Origin: Pseudorhodoplanes sp.
GTDB lineage: Bacteria; Pseudomonadota; Alphaproteobacteria; Rhizobiales; Xanthobacteraceae
NCBI GenBank assembly: GCA_032027085.1
Contig: JAVSMS010000001.1
Coordinates: 1,380,332 to 1,444,331 of the forward strand
Direction of reading: 5' to 3'
DNA length: 64,000 nucleotides
Shown in pieces: positions 32,074 through 39,186 of the stretch. The first letter of the stretch is position 1; each line of letters opens with the position of its first letter. A program made the position numbers and the translations under genes. Below the pieces are notes generated by a model that ran no database searches, had not been told where the DNA came from, and worked only from the letters and a program-made list of their open reading frames with translations.

Positions 32074-32550
32074 TCAGGCTGCGATGCGCAGGCCGGTCTT
32101 TTTCAGGATGCGCGTCGAGAACAAAATCTCGTGCGCGCGCTGCGCCTCACCGAGCAGATCGGCGATTCGCTCGACCTTTTCGCGCACCTCGTCGCGCGAG
32201 CGGCCATGCACCATGGCGAATAGATTGTAGCGCCAGAGCGGCAGGTGGCGCGGCCGCTCGTAGCAGTGGCTGACGAAATCAAGCGCGCCGACGCGGGCGC
32301 CGGCTTCGACAATCGCATTATCGTCCACGTCCCAGACCGACATGCCGTTGGCGGTAAGGCCGAGCGCATAATGGTTGGGGATCACGCCGATGCGGCGGAT
32401 GGCGCCCGCTTCGAGAAGGCGCGAGAGACGCGCGATCACCTCAGTCTCGCCGATGCCCACGACTTCGGCTACCGCGCGATAGGGCCGTGGCTCAAGCGGC
32501 AGCCCCGCCTGCGTCGCTTCGATCAGACGGCGGTCGACGGCGTCGAGCAT
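32074..32550 (-). CDS. nirH: NirH-type sirohaem decarboxylase subunit
   Basis: 158 residues from ATG 32550. AsnC/Lrp-like fold with an N-terminal helix-turn-helix-like part and the sirohaem-site blocks RRIGVIPNHYALG and SHCYERPRHLPLWRYN. Members NirD, L, G and H together decarboxylate sirohaem at C12 and C18. It follows nirG by 2 bp. The name NirH rests on gene order after NirG. Confidence 0.88.
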   Translation of the reverse strand: MLDAVDRRLIEATQAGLPLEPRPYRAVAEVVGIGETEVIARLSRLLEAGAIRRIGVIPNHYALGLTANGMSVWDVDDNAIVEAGARVGALDFVSHCYERPRHLPLWRYNLFAMVHGRSRDEVREKVERIADLLGEAQRAHEILFSTRILKKTGLRIAA

Positions 32551-32552
32551 GA

Positions 32553-33008
32553 TCACACCTCCATCCGGAAGCCGACGAAGAACTCGCGCACCTTCGGCAT
32601 GGCATGCACCTTCAGGCCGGTCTCCGTCTCGATCTCCGAAATCACTTCCGCGATGCGCTCGGGCCGCTCGGCGGAAATAACGAACCACATGTTCAGCTCA
32701 TGCGTGCGCTCGTAGTTATGGGCGACCTCACAATGCGCGTTCACCAGATCCGCGACTGCTTCGAAACGGACCGGCGGCACCGCCATCGCGCAGAGGCAGA
32801 CGTCGCCACCGATCCCGCTTGCATTCCACAACGGGCCGAAGCGGCTGATGTTCTTGCTCGCGATGAGACCTTCGAGAGTGTCGAGCAGTTCTCCCTCGCT
32901 GAGGCCGAGCGAGGCGCCGGCGTCGCGGAACGGCCGCTCGGTCAGGGGAAAGCCGCCCTGCAGGCCGTTGACGACCGCTTGCTCCGTCGGATCAGTGCAG
33001 CGTGTCAA
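32553..33008 (-). CDS. nirG: NirG-type sirohaem decarboxylase subunit
   Basis: 151 residues from TTG 33008, which overlaps the nirDL stop (TTGA) and has GGAGG 7 bases ahead; the longer open frame to 33281 is within nirDL. It has the family blocks SRFGPLWNASGIG and VAHNYERTHELNMWFV, with the conserved His-Asn-Tyr. It acts with NirDL and NirH on sirohaem in the cytoplasm. Confidence 0.88.
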   Translation of the reverse strand: MTRCTDPTEQAVVNGLQGGFPLTERPFRDAGASLGLSEGELLDTLEGLIASKNISRFGPLWNASGIGGDVCLCAMAVPPVRFEAVADLVNAHCEVAHNYERTHELNMWFVISAERPERIAEVISEIETETGLKVHAMPKVREFFVGFRMEV

Positions 33009-33991
33009 TTCATCGCCTCCTTCGCGCGGAATTTCGCGCCGGACTGCTTGAAGCAGCGCATCGAGAACAGGACGCTCTGGCGGCAGAGTCCTGTGTCGGC
33101 AAGAAGATTTAACTCGTCGATGGCTGCATAGGCTTCGCGCCGGGTCTTGGCGTGGATCATGCAGAACAGATTGTAAGGCCAGGCGGGTGGCTGCCGGCGG
33201 CGGCGATAGCACAGGCTGACCGCCGAATGGCGCAGGAACTGGCGCGCGATGTCCTTTACGCTTTGGTCGGGGATGTCCCACACCGCCATAGCATTGGCCG
33301 TATAGCCAAGCGCGCGATGGCGTACGACACAGCCAAAGCGGGTGACGATTCCCGCATCGGTCAGCCGTTGCAAGCGTTCGAGCAGTTCGGCCTCGGCAAC
33401 GCCGAGCGCGCGCGCCACGTTCTCGAAGGGACGCGGCACAATCGGCAAGCCCTCCTCGATCGCGGCGAGCAACGCGCGGTCGAGTGCGTCCGGCCGGTAG
33501 CTGACCACGCTTGACGCGTCGCGCCTCTTCGTCAGGCCGCCGGAGAGCGGGAAGCCGAGATCGAGGTGATAGGCCTCGACCAGTGGCAGATCGAGTGCGG
33601 CGAGGCCGCTCTTTTTCTCGATGCGGGCGATCGTCTCGGCGACCGCATCAGCGTCCGGCGCCGCAATCACGAACCAAAGGTTATAGTCGTGCACGCGTTC
33701 GTAATTGTGATTGACGTAATGCTCTTCGTTGACGAGCGCCGCGACCTCGTCCATCCGCTCCTGGGGCACGCGCAGCGCAGCGAGCGTGGAGACGCCGACA
33801 GTATGCGGCTTGACCACCGCGCCAATGCGCGAGAGCACGCCGGAACGCTGCAGCCGCTGGAACGTCTCGATCGTCTCGGCTTCACCAAGGCCGAGCGGAC
33901 GGCCGGCCACGGCGAACGGACGTTCCTCCAGCGGGAAGTCGCGCTGCCAGCGGTCGATCAGATGAAGCTCGCTCGGTTTCAGCATCGTCAT
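33005..33991 (-). CDS. nirDL: NirDL, fused sirohaem decarboxylase subunits
   Basis: 328 residues with two AsnC-like halves in one chain: residues 1-155 (SRIGAVVKPHTVG, NHNYERVHDYNLWFV) and about 168-328 (TRFGCVVRHRALG, SLCYRRRRQPPAWPYN). This is the NirD-NirL fusion known from Paracoccus-like nir clusters. ATG 33991 overlaps the nirF stop as ATGA. The fusion with separate nirG and nirH gives the full set of four domains. Confidence 0.92.
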   Translation of the reverse strand: MTMLKPSELHLIDRWQRDFPLEERPFAVAGRPLGLGEAETIETFQRLQRSGVLSRIGAVVKPHTVGVSTLAALRVPQERMDEVAALVNEEHYVNHNYERVHDYNLWFVIAAPDADAVAETIARIEKKSGLAALDLPLVEAYHLDLGFPLSGGLTKRRDASSVVSYRPDALDRALLAAIEEGLPIVPRPFENVARALGVAEAELLERLQRLTDAGIVTRFGCVVRHRALGYTANAMAVWDIPDQSVKDIARQFLRHSAVSLCYRRRRQPPAWPYNLFCMIHAKTRREAYAAIDELNLLADTGLCRQSVLFSMRCFKQSGAKFRAKEAMN

Positions 33992-35166
33992 TGCCCGATC
34001 TTCGCCGAGCGCGCGGTGAAGAAGATGCCGGAGGGCATTTTGGCCTCGATCTCCGCTTTCTTTGCGAAGGTCGTCGTGTCGTAGATCTGTACGCGGTTGG
34101 CGTCGCGCACCGACACCCAGGCTTCATGCCCGCGCGGGGTGAATTCCATGTGCAGCACCGCCGGCCCCGGCTTGAAGCGATGCACGACCTTCATCGTCAT
34201 GATGTCCACCACGTCGATGGTGTCGTTAAGCGGATGGGCAAAATTGACCCAGACATGACGGCCGCCCGGGCGCACCACGGCGAAAACTGGCTGGCCGTAG
34301 GTCGGAATGCGGCCGACCTCGCGAAAATCGCGCACGTCCAGTGCGATCAGTTCATGGCGCCCGACTGCCGGGATCAGCAGCCTGTCGCCGGCAGGCGCCC
34401 AGCCTTCGAGATGCGGCATCTTGTAGACCGGCAGCTTCTCCTCGCCTCGGCCGTAGCCGTCGAGGATGCGCACGGCCTTTAGCGGCTCCTGCCACAGATC
34501 AACGTGAACGACGCCGTCCTCGCCGAAGAGGCCGGCGAGATAATGCCGCCCGTCCGGCGTCACGTTGCCGTCGTAGGGCAGCTTGCCGATATTCGGCAGC
34601 TTCGTGATCCTGGGCGCGCCGGGCGCGGCGAAATCGGCGATCCAGATCTCGCCCGCATCATAGAGCGTGTAGGCGAAGCGGCGGCCGGGCAGATCGACAA
34701 GGCCAACGGTCTTTGATGCCTTGCCGTCGGCGCCGCGTGCGGGAATGTCGGCAACCATGTCGAGCGTGTCCGCGTCAAAAATGCGCACTCCGCCCGGGTC
34801 GTAGTTCGACACCGCGACCAGCCTGCCGTCGTCGGAGATCGCTCCGCCGATGGCGTTGCCGGCCTGGATCAGCCGCTTGGCCACGGTTCCGAGCAGGATA
34901 TCGATCTTGGTCAGCCCGCCGTCGCGGCCGAACACATAAGCGTAACGCTGGTCGGGCGAGAAGACGATGGAGGCGTGCGACAGATCGCCAAGGCTTTCGA
35001 CGCGCGTGATGGCCGCACGCCGGCTGATATCGACGATCAGGACCGAGCCTGTACCGCGCTCGATCACCACACCAAGCGAGCCCGTGCCGCGCAGCTCGTC
35101 CGCCGCAAGCGGCGCGGCAAGAACCGCGCACAGGAAAAGGACGGCGTATCGCAGGCGACAAGTCAT
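33988..35166 (-). CDS. nirF: NirF, haem d1 biosynthesis protein
   Basis: 392 residues from ATG 35166 (ATGA overlap with nirC); the frame to 35298 is internal to nirC. A signal peptide without a lipobox Cys (LFLCAVLAAPLAA) points to a soluble periplasmic form. The rest is a d1-type beta-propeller with no c-haem motif, which separates it from NirN and NirS. It is needed late in haem d1 synthesis, before NirN. Confidence 0.92.
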   Translation of the reverse strand: MTCRLRYAVLFLCAVLAAPLAADELRGTGSLGVVIERGTGSVLIVDISRRAAITRVESLGDLSHASIVFSPDQRYAYVFGRDGGLTKIDILLGTVAKRLIQAGNAIGGAISDDGRLVAVSNYDPGGVRIFDADTLDMVADIPARGADGKASKTVGLVDLPGRRFAYTLYDAGEIWIADFAAPGAPRITKLPNIGKLPYDGNVTPDGRHYLAGLFGEDGVVHVDLWQEPLKAVRILDGYGRGEEKLPVYKMPHLEGWAPAGDRLLIPAVGRHELIALDVRDFREVGRIPTYGQPVFAVVRPGGRHVWVNFAHPLNDTIDVVDIMTMKVVHRFKPGPAVLHMEFTPRGHEAWVSVRDANRVQIYDTTTFAKKAEIEAKMPSGIFFTARSAKIGQ

Positions 35167-35507
35167 TGCAGCTTTCCACGCTTGAGCGTATCGGCGATCC
35201 AGCGTGCGTCCGCTTCGTCCATCAGCGGCCGCCATCCCGGCATCGGTGTGCCGGGCACGCCATCGAGGATAATGAGCGCCAGCTGCTCTCGGTCCCACTG
35301 TGCGAGATGTTCGGGCGTGAGCGGCTTGCCGAGACCACCCTTCAAGGTCAGGCCGTGGCAGCCGCCGCAGTCCTGGCGCACCAGGTGGGTGAGCTTTTCG
35401 GTATCAATCTTGCGGTCTTCCGCCCCAACTGCGCTTGCAAGCAGAAGCCATGCGACGCCGAGCGCGCTAGGCCACCACCTCCTGGTTGATTTCGCAGTTC
35501 GCATCAT
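35163..35507 (-). CDS. nirC: NirC, periplasmic c-type cytochrome
   Basis: 114 residues from ATG 35507; it starts 41 bp inside the end of nirE. A signal peptide (ALGVAWLLLASAVGA) precedes one haem c motif CGGCH and the axial Met region GTPMPGW. NirC passes electrons to NirS or serves d1 maturation. Size and order between nirE and nirF match. Confidence 0.9.
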   Translation of the reverse strand: MMRTAKSTRRWWPSALGVAWLLLASAVGAEDRKIDTEKLTHLVRQDCGGCHGLTLKGGLGKPLTPEHLAQWDREQLALIILDGVPGTPMPGWRPLMDEADARWIADTLKRGKLQ

Positions 35508-36246
35508 GGTGTCCGTGACGTTGCGCTGCCATCGCGACGACGCGGCCGATGATGAACAGCACAGGCCCATCAAAGCCTGCCGCATGGGCGACGGCCGACA
35601 GGTCTGCAAGCGTCGCAAATACTCGCCTTTCGTTCGGTGTGGTTCCTTGACATACCGCAAGCGCAGGTGTGTCGGATGGCAGCCCATGCTCAATGAGCTT
35701 GCGCGAAATCTCCTCGATATTGGCAAGGCCCATATAAACGACCAGGGTGGTGTCCCGATCCGCGAGGCTTTTCCAGTCAAGATCAAGCGGCCTGTTGGCA
35801 CGGCAATGGCCGGTGAGATAGCGCACGCTCGTCGCCATGCCGCGATGCGTGAGCGGCACGCGCGCGGACGCGGAACAACCCTGTGCCGCCGTGATGCCGG
35901 GAATGACCTCGCAGGGGATGCCGAGACGCTCCAGCGCAATTGCTTCCTCGCAACCGCGACCGAAGATAAACGGATCACCGCCCTTCAGCCGCACCACCGT
36001 GCGTCCCTCACGCGCGAGCTTGATGAGCAGCGCGTTGATCTCCTCCTGCGGTATCGGATGAAAGCCGGCCTGCTTGCCGACATCGACACGCGCAGCACCC
36101 GCCGGAATGAGCGACAGCACATCGGCGGGAACAAGCCGGTCGTAGACCACGACATCGGCCGCGGCGATGGCGCGCATCGCCCTCACCGTGAGGAGATCGG
36201 GATCGCCCGGACCCGCGCCGACCAACAGCACCTTCCCAAGCATCAT
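35467..36246 (-). CDS. nirE: NirE, uroporphyrinogen-III C-methyltransferase
   Basis: 259 residues. The SUMT motifs are present: VGAGPGDPDLLTVRA at the N-terminus, VRLKGGDPFIFGRG, GITAAQGCSA and PLTHRG. It methylates uroporphyrinogen III to precorrin-2, the first committed step to haem d1. ATG 36246 (MM) has AGGGAG upstream. It is the first gene of the nirE-cbiX operon. A hybrid FNR/NnrR box lies at 36419. Confidence 0.94.
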   Translation of the reverse strand: MMLGKVLLVGAGPGDPDLLTVRAMRAIAAADVVVYDRLVPADVLSLIPAGAARVDVGKQAGFHPIPQEEINALLIKLAREGRTVVRLKGGDPFIFGRGCEEAIALERLGIPCEVIPGITAAQGCSASARVPLTHRGMATSVRYLTGHCRANRPLDLDWKSLADRDTTLVVYMGLANIEEISRKLIEHGLPSDTPALAVCQGTTPNERRVFATLADLSAVAHAAGFDGPVLFIIGRVVAMAAQRHGHHDANCEINQEVVA

Positions 36247-36418
36247 TACTCCCTGGTCACCCTCGGCACGCGGTCATTCCTTCCCTCTCGGTGCGGCGGC
36301 ACAGACAGGGATATTCCGCCTGCGGACCAATCGAATTCCTGTCGACAATCTTCTCGGGAAAAACACGGGGTCTTCCGGTTTGCCCACTTAAACAATATCC
36401 AAGGTTCGTTTTTCGACT

Positions 36419-36432
36419 TTGATCAAACGCAA
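36419..36432. promoter_or_regulatory. FNR/NnrR-type box upstream of nirE
   Basis: TTGAT-CAAA-CGCAA joins an FNR half (TTGAT) and an NnrR half (CGCAA). At -41.5 for nirE it predicts a start near 36384, and TATTGT at 36397-36392 is a good -10. The leader to nirE is then about 140 bases. Confidence 0.6.
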
Positions 36433-36850
36433 GCGGCCGTCCCGCTTGACGTGAGTTTTCGCGGACAAAATTCATCGTGAAACCTGGGATGAGGGTGACC
36501 TGACCGATATTTTGGACCAAGCGGGCATTGCATGGCCGATGAGGGGCCCACCGTCGGGATCGGGCCGTGGATGTCTGCGACCGGGGAGAAATTGCTGGCG
36601 ACGGCGTGCCGCCGGACACCAATCTTCGCCTGCTACTGGCGCATGTCGGTCATCACATTCAGCAGATCCGGCAACTGAAGCTGTTCCTGCACAAACCGTT
36701 GGCAAAAACATCATGGCGCTTCTGATATGATGTTCCTTGAAGCTCTTTGAACACAGGAAAAGGGGCGGCCTGTCTGTTACCGGACTGGAAAATCCATAAG
36801 CTCAGGACAAGAAATAATGGGCCGGTTTTCCGGCCTCTATAGCGGATTGA
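36433..36850. other. 418-bp spacer without a clear gene
   Basis: No feature of strength is seen between the nirE promoter and the small membrane gene. A possible GTG-started frame at 36567-36725 (+, 52 residues, ending LLLAHVGHHIQQIRQLKLF) has a protein-like end but no ribosome site. It could be a remnant or chance. Confidence 0.3.
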
Positions 36851-37018
36851 ATGGCAATGGATGACGACGACGCTAGCCGCCTGCTCGCCTTCAATGATGA
36901 CAGACTGGCCCGCTTTCTCTTCGGAAGAAAAAGCGTCGAAACGGGAAGCCTCCGCGCGCTGGCGTGGATAGTGGTTTTCGTCGTGATATTTGGAAGCGCG
37001 TTCTACTTGCTGCGCTAA
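36851..37018 (+). CDS. small single-pass membrane protein
   Basis: 55 residues, ATG 36851 (or 36857). An acidic start (MAMDDDDASRLL) is followed by LARFLFGRKS and one C-terminal membrane helix (ALAWIVVFVVIFGSAFYLL). Start and stop are clean, and the amphipathic then hydrophobic design is typical of real small membrane proteins. It is the last host gene before the tRNA-Arg half and the island. Function unknown. Confidence 0.5.
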   Translation: MAMDDDDASRLLAFNDDRLARFLFGRKSVETGSLRALAWIVVFVVIFGSAFYLLR

Positions 37019-37055
37019 ACAAACGCGATTCCGTCACGGTTTGGTTGGCGGCCGG

Positions 37056-37101
37056 TGGCGATCCCGGGAAGACTCGAACTTCCGACCTACGGTTTAGGAA
37101 A
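37056..37101 (-). pseudogene. 3' half of a split tRNA-Arg(CCT) gene, left junction (attL)
   Basis: On the minus strand this reads as the anticodon loop TTCCTAA, stem ACCGT, variable loop AGGTC, T-arm GGAAG-TTCGAGT-CTTCC, acceptor CGGGATC, G and CCA. No 5' half is adjacent. The missing half is at 53079-53117, and joining the two gives a full 77-nt cloverleaf with all stems paired. The break falls in the anticodon loop. Confidence 0.85.
37094..37101. repeat. left crossover core of the island (TTAGGAAA)
   Basis: The 8-bp sequence TTAGGAAA, anticodon loop plus one stem base of the split tRNA, is repeated at 53079-53086. It is the only sequence shared by both junctions and marks the likely strand-exchange site. 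Confidence 0.75.
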
Positions 37102-37242
37102 TAGGAATTTATACATTAGCCATAGTTGATCGTTGCAAATTGTTGGTTCGCGGACAAGCACTTGCGCGACATCATCGTCAGTGTGCGCTGATCGAAAGCG
37201 GTCTCCGCACGGTGCTCTACACGGTGTCCGGAGAACAATTAC

Positions 37243-38409
37243 ATGGCTGTCCTGAACCTCACCGAGGCACGCATCCGTGACCTCGCACTCGGCTCTGGCA
37301 TTTGGCGTGACGAACAGGCGAAGGGCCTGATGGTCATCTGCCATGCCACGACGAAGACCTACGCGGTGCAAGGAGACGTTCGGCGCAATGGCCGTCACGT
37401 GCGCACGGTGCGGGTCAAGATCGATCGCGTCGATCGCATCGGGCTTCGCGAAGCTCGCAACCGCGCGCGAGAGATCATGAGCACGATCCAGTCCGGCGTC
37501 GATCCGACCGCGAGGCAGGGCGAGACCGGCATCACTCTCGCCCAAGCGCTTGAGGCTCATCTCAGCGAGAAGCCGTACCGCGAGGCGACAAGCACGAGCT
37601 ACCGATACCACGTGGACTATTACATGAAGCGGCTGCGGAACCGGGCCGTGGCCGACATCAGCCGCGCCGATGTCAGGACGATGTATGAGGACTTAAGAAG
37701 CCAGCGTGGGCAGACGACGGCAACCGGCTGCATGAGGACACTACGCGCGCTCATCAACACGGCGATGCGGATGGACGAGACGCTCACGGCCAACCCGGTC
37801 CGCGCGCTACGCATCCCCATGCCGAAGCGGCGCGAGGTCGAGCCGATCGACCTCGCGGCGTGGTGGACCGAAACGGAGAAGCTCACGCCGCAGAGGCGGG
37901 ACCTGCACCGCGCATTCCTGCTCACGGGCGCCAGGCGGTCGTCGCTGCTTCAGGTCCGGCGCGAAGACGTGGACCTCGAAAAGCGCATCCTTACGTTCCG
38001 GCACATGAAGACCGGCGGCCAGATGCTGTTTCCGATGGGCGAGTTCCTCACGGCGATGCTCAGGGCACGCCTCGAAGCCGATGTCCCGCTGAACAATCCC
38101 TGGCTTTGGGCATCGCTGAGCGGCGCGGGCCATACCACCGAGCCGAAGCAGCAACGGCACGACCTGCCGAGTCCTCACGAATATCGCCATCACGCCCGTA
38201 CGCTGTTCATCGCGGCCGGCGCGCCCTACGCCGAGAGCGCGCTTCTCTTGGGCCAGCGGCTTCCCGGCGCGTCCGGCGGATACGTCCACGCCGAGCACCT
38301 GGTCGAACATCTGAGGCCGCACGCGCAGGCGCTGGAGAACAAGATACTGGCGTCACGCAAGTCACCGGCCCGGCCGCTGAAGCTGGTGGGAGCGTGCGAT
38401 GCCGCGTAA
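37243..38409 (+). CDS. int: tyrosine recombinase (integrase)
   Basis: 388 residues. There is an N-terminal DUF4102-like arm-binding part, a core-binding SAM-like domain (about 95-190) and a catalytic domain with Arg in LTGARRSSLLQ (231-232), HEYRHH (His312, Arg315) and the nucleophile Tyr347 in GGYVH. It starts 142 bp inside the left junction and points inward. It is the enzyme expected to have recombined the 8-bp anticodon-loop core. Confidence 0.93.
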   Translation: MAVLNLTEARIRDLALGSGIWRDEQAKGLMVICHATTKTYAVQGDVRRNGRHVRTVRVKIDRVDRIGLREARNRAREIMSTIQSGVDPTARQGETGITLAQALEAHLSEKPYREATSTSYRYHVDYYMKRLRNRAVADISRADVRTMYEDLRSQRGQTTATGCMRTLRALINTAMRMDETLTANPVRALRIPMPKRREVEPIDLAAWWTETEKLTPQRRDLHRAFLLTGARRSSLLQVRREDVDLEKRILTFRHMKTGGQMLFPMGEFLTAMLRARLEADVPLNNPWLWASLSGAGHTTEPKQQRHDLPSPHEYRHHARTLFIAAGAPYAESALLLGQRLPGASGGYVHAEHLVEHLRPHAQALENKILASRKSPARPLKLVGACDAA

Positions 38410-38752
38410 GTGGGTCTGCCGCGAGAAGGCCCATTCGCCGGTGCCGGTGCAAAGGGAACGGCCGGCGAAGAAGCGGGGGCGCGTTACCATTGAGGATGTG
38501 GAGGCCCTCGTCCGTTGGCTTCTCGATACGCACCGCTATACGCCCTGGTTCGACACCGAGGCGGCAGCTTCATATCTCAGGCGCGAGCCAGGAACGCTGA
38601 AGGGCTGGCGGTCGAAAGGCGAAGGCCCGCGCTTCCACATCGTCAATCGCCAGTACATCCGCTACCACCTCGACGACCTCGACGCCTTTGTGCGCGGCGG
38701 CAGGCGACAAAAATTTTTCAAGGTGCCAAGTCGCGTCGTGCAAGATCAATAA
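38399..38752 (+). CDS. HTH_17/AlpA-like DNA-binding protein, copy 1
   Basis: 117 residues, overlapping the end of int by 11 bp. A basic N-terminus leads to a MerR-like helix-turn-helix: PWFDTEAAASYLRREPGTL, GWRSKGEGPRF, then RYHLDDLDAFVRGG. Such proteins act as excisionase or activator of satellite genes. The copy at 38944 shares the same core, so they are paralogues. Confidence 0.8.
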   Translation: MPRKWVCREKAHSPVPVQRERPAKKRGRVTIEDVEALVRWLLDTHRYTPWFDTEAAASYLRREPGTLKGWRSKGEGPRFHIVNRQYIRYHLDDLDAFVRGGRRQKFFKVPSRVVQDQ

Positions 38753-38943
38753 CTTAGATTGGCGCCGATCCGCGAATAATAGTCCTCAAAGTGCTTGACA
38801 TGTTGAAATTAGACGACGCGCGCCGCGAGGAGCCGAATTCGGCCGGCGCGTGATCGGGACCAAAGGCCTCGATCCTCCTCAGACAGGAACCCTGATCTGA
38901 ACCCCGCCGGCTGGCCTAAGCCGGCGAACGAGGAGGCGTGTCC

Positions 38944-39186
38944 ATGATGGACCCCAATGTGATCGTTGAAATCGAGGACGCGCTGCGGCGCGTGCTCGAC
39001 ACCCACAAACGAAGCCCCTGGCTCGATACCGAGGCGGCGGCCGCGTATCTCAGCTCGACGCCCGGAACGCTCAGGACCTGGCGCGCGCAGGGAGAAGGCC
39101 CGCGTTACCACGTCGTCCACGGCAAGGCGGTCCGATACAACGTGGTGGACCTCGACGCGTTCGTGCGCGGGGAGGCCGTGCGATGA
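38944..39186 (+). CDS. HTH_17/AlpA-like DNA-binding protein, copy 2
   Basis: 80 residues from ATG 38944 with AGGAGG 7 bases upstream. Core PWLDTEAAAAYLSSTPGTL, TWRAQGEGPRY and RYNVVDLDAFVRGE mirrors the gene at 38399 without its basic N-terminus. Its stop overlaps the primase start (ATGA), so the two are co-translated. Likely an excisionase or regulator of the replication gene. Confidence 0.8.
   Translation: MMDPNVIVEIEDALRRVLDTHKRSPWLDTEAAAAYLSSTPGTLRTWRAQGEGPRYHVVHGKAVRYNVVDLDAFVRGEAVR

Noticed and set aside
36472-36714. Minus-strand frame between nirE and the small membrane gene
   Set aside because: No recognisable domain and composition typical of an antisense frame in GC-rich DNA.
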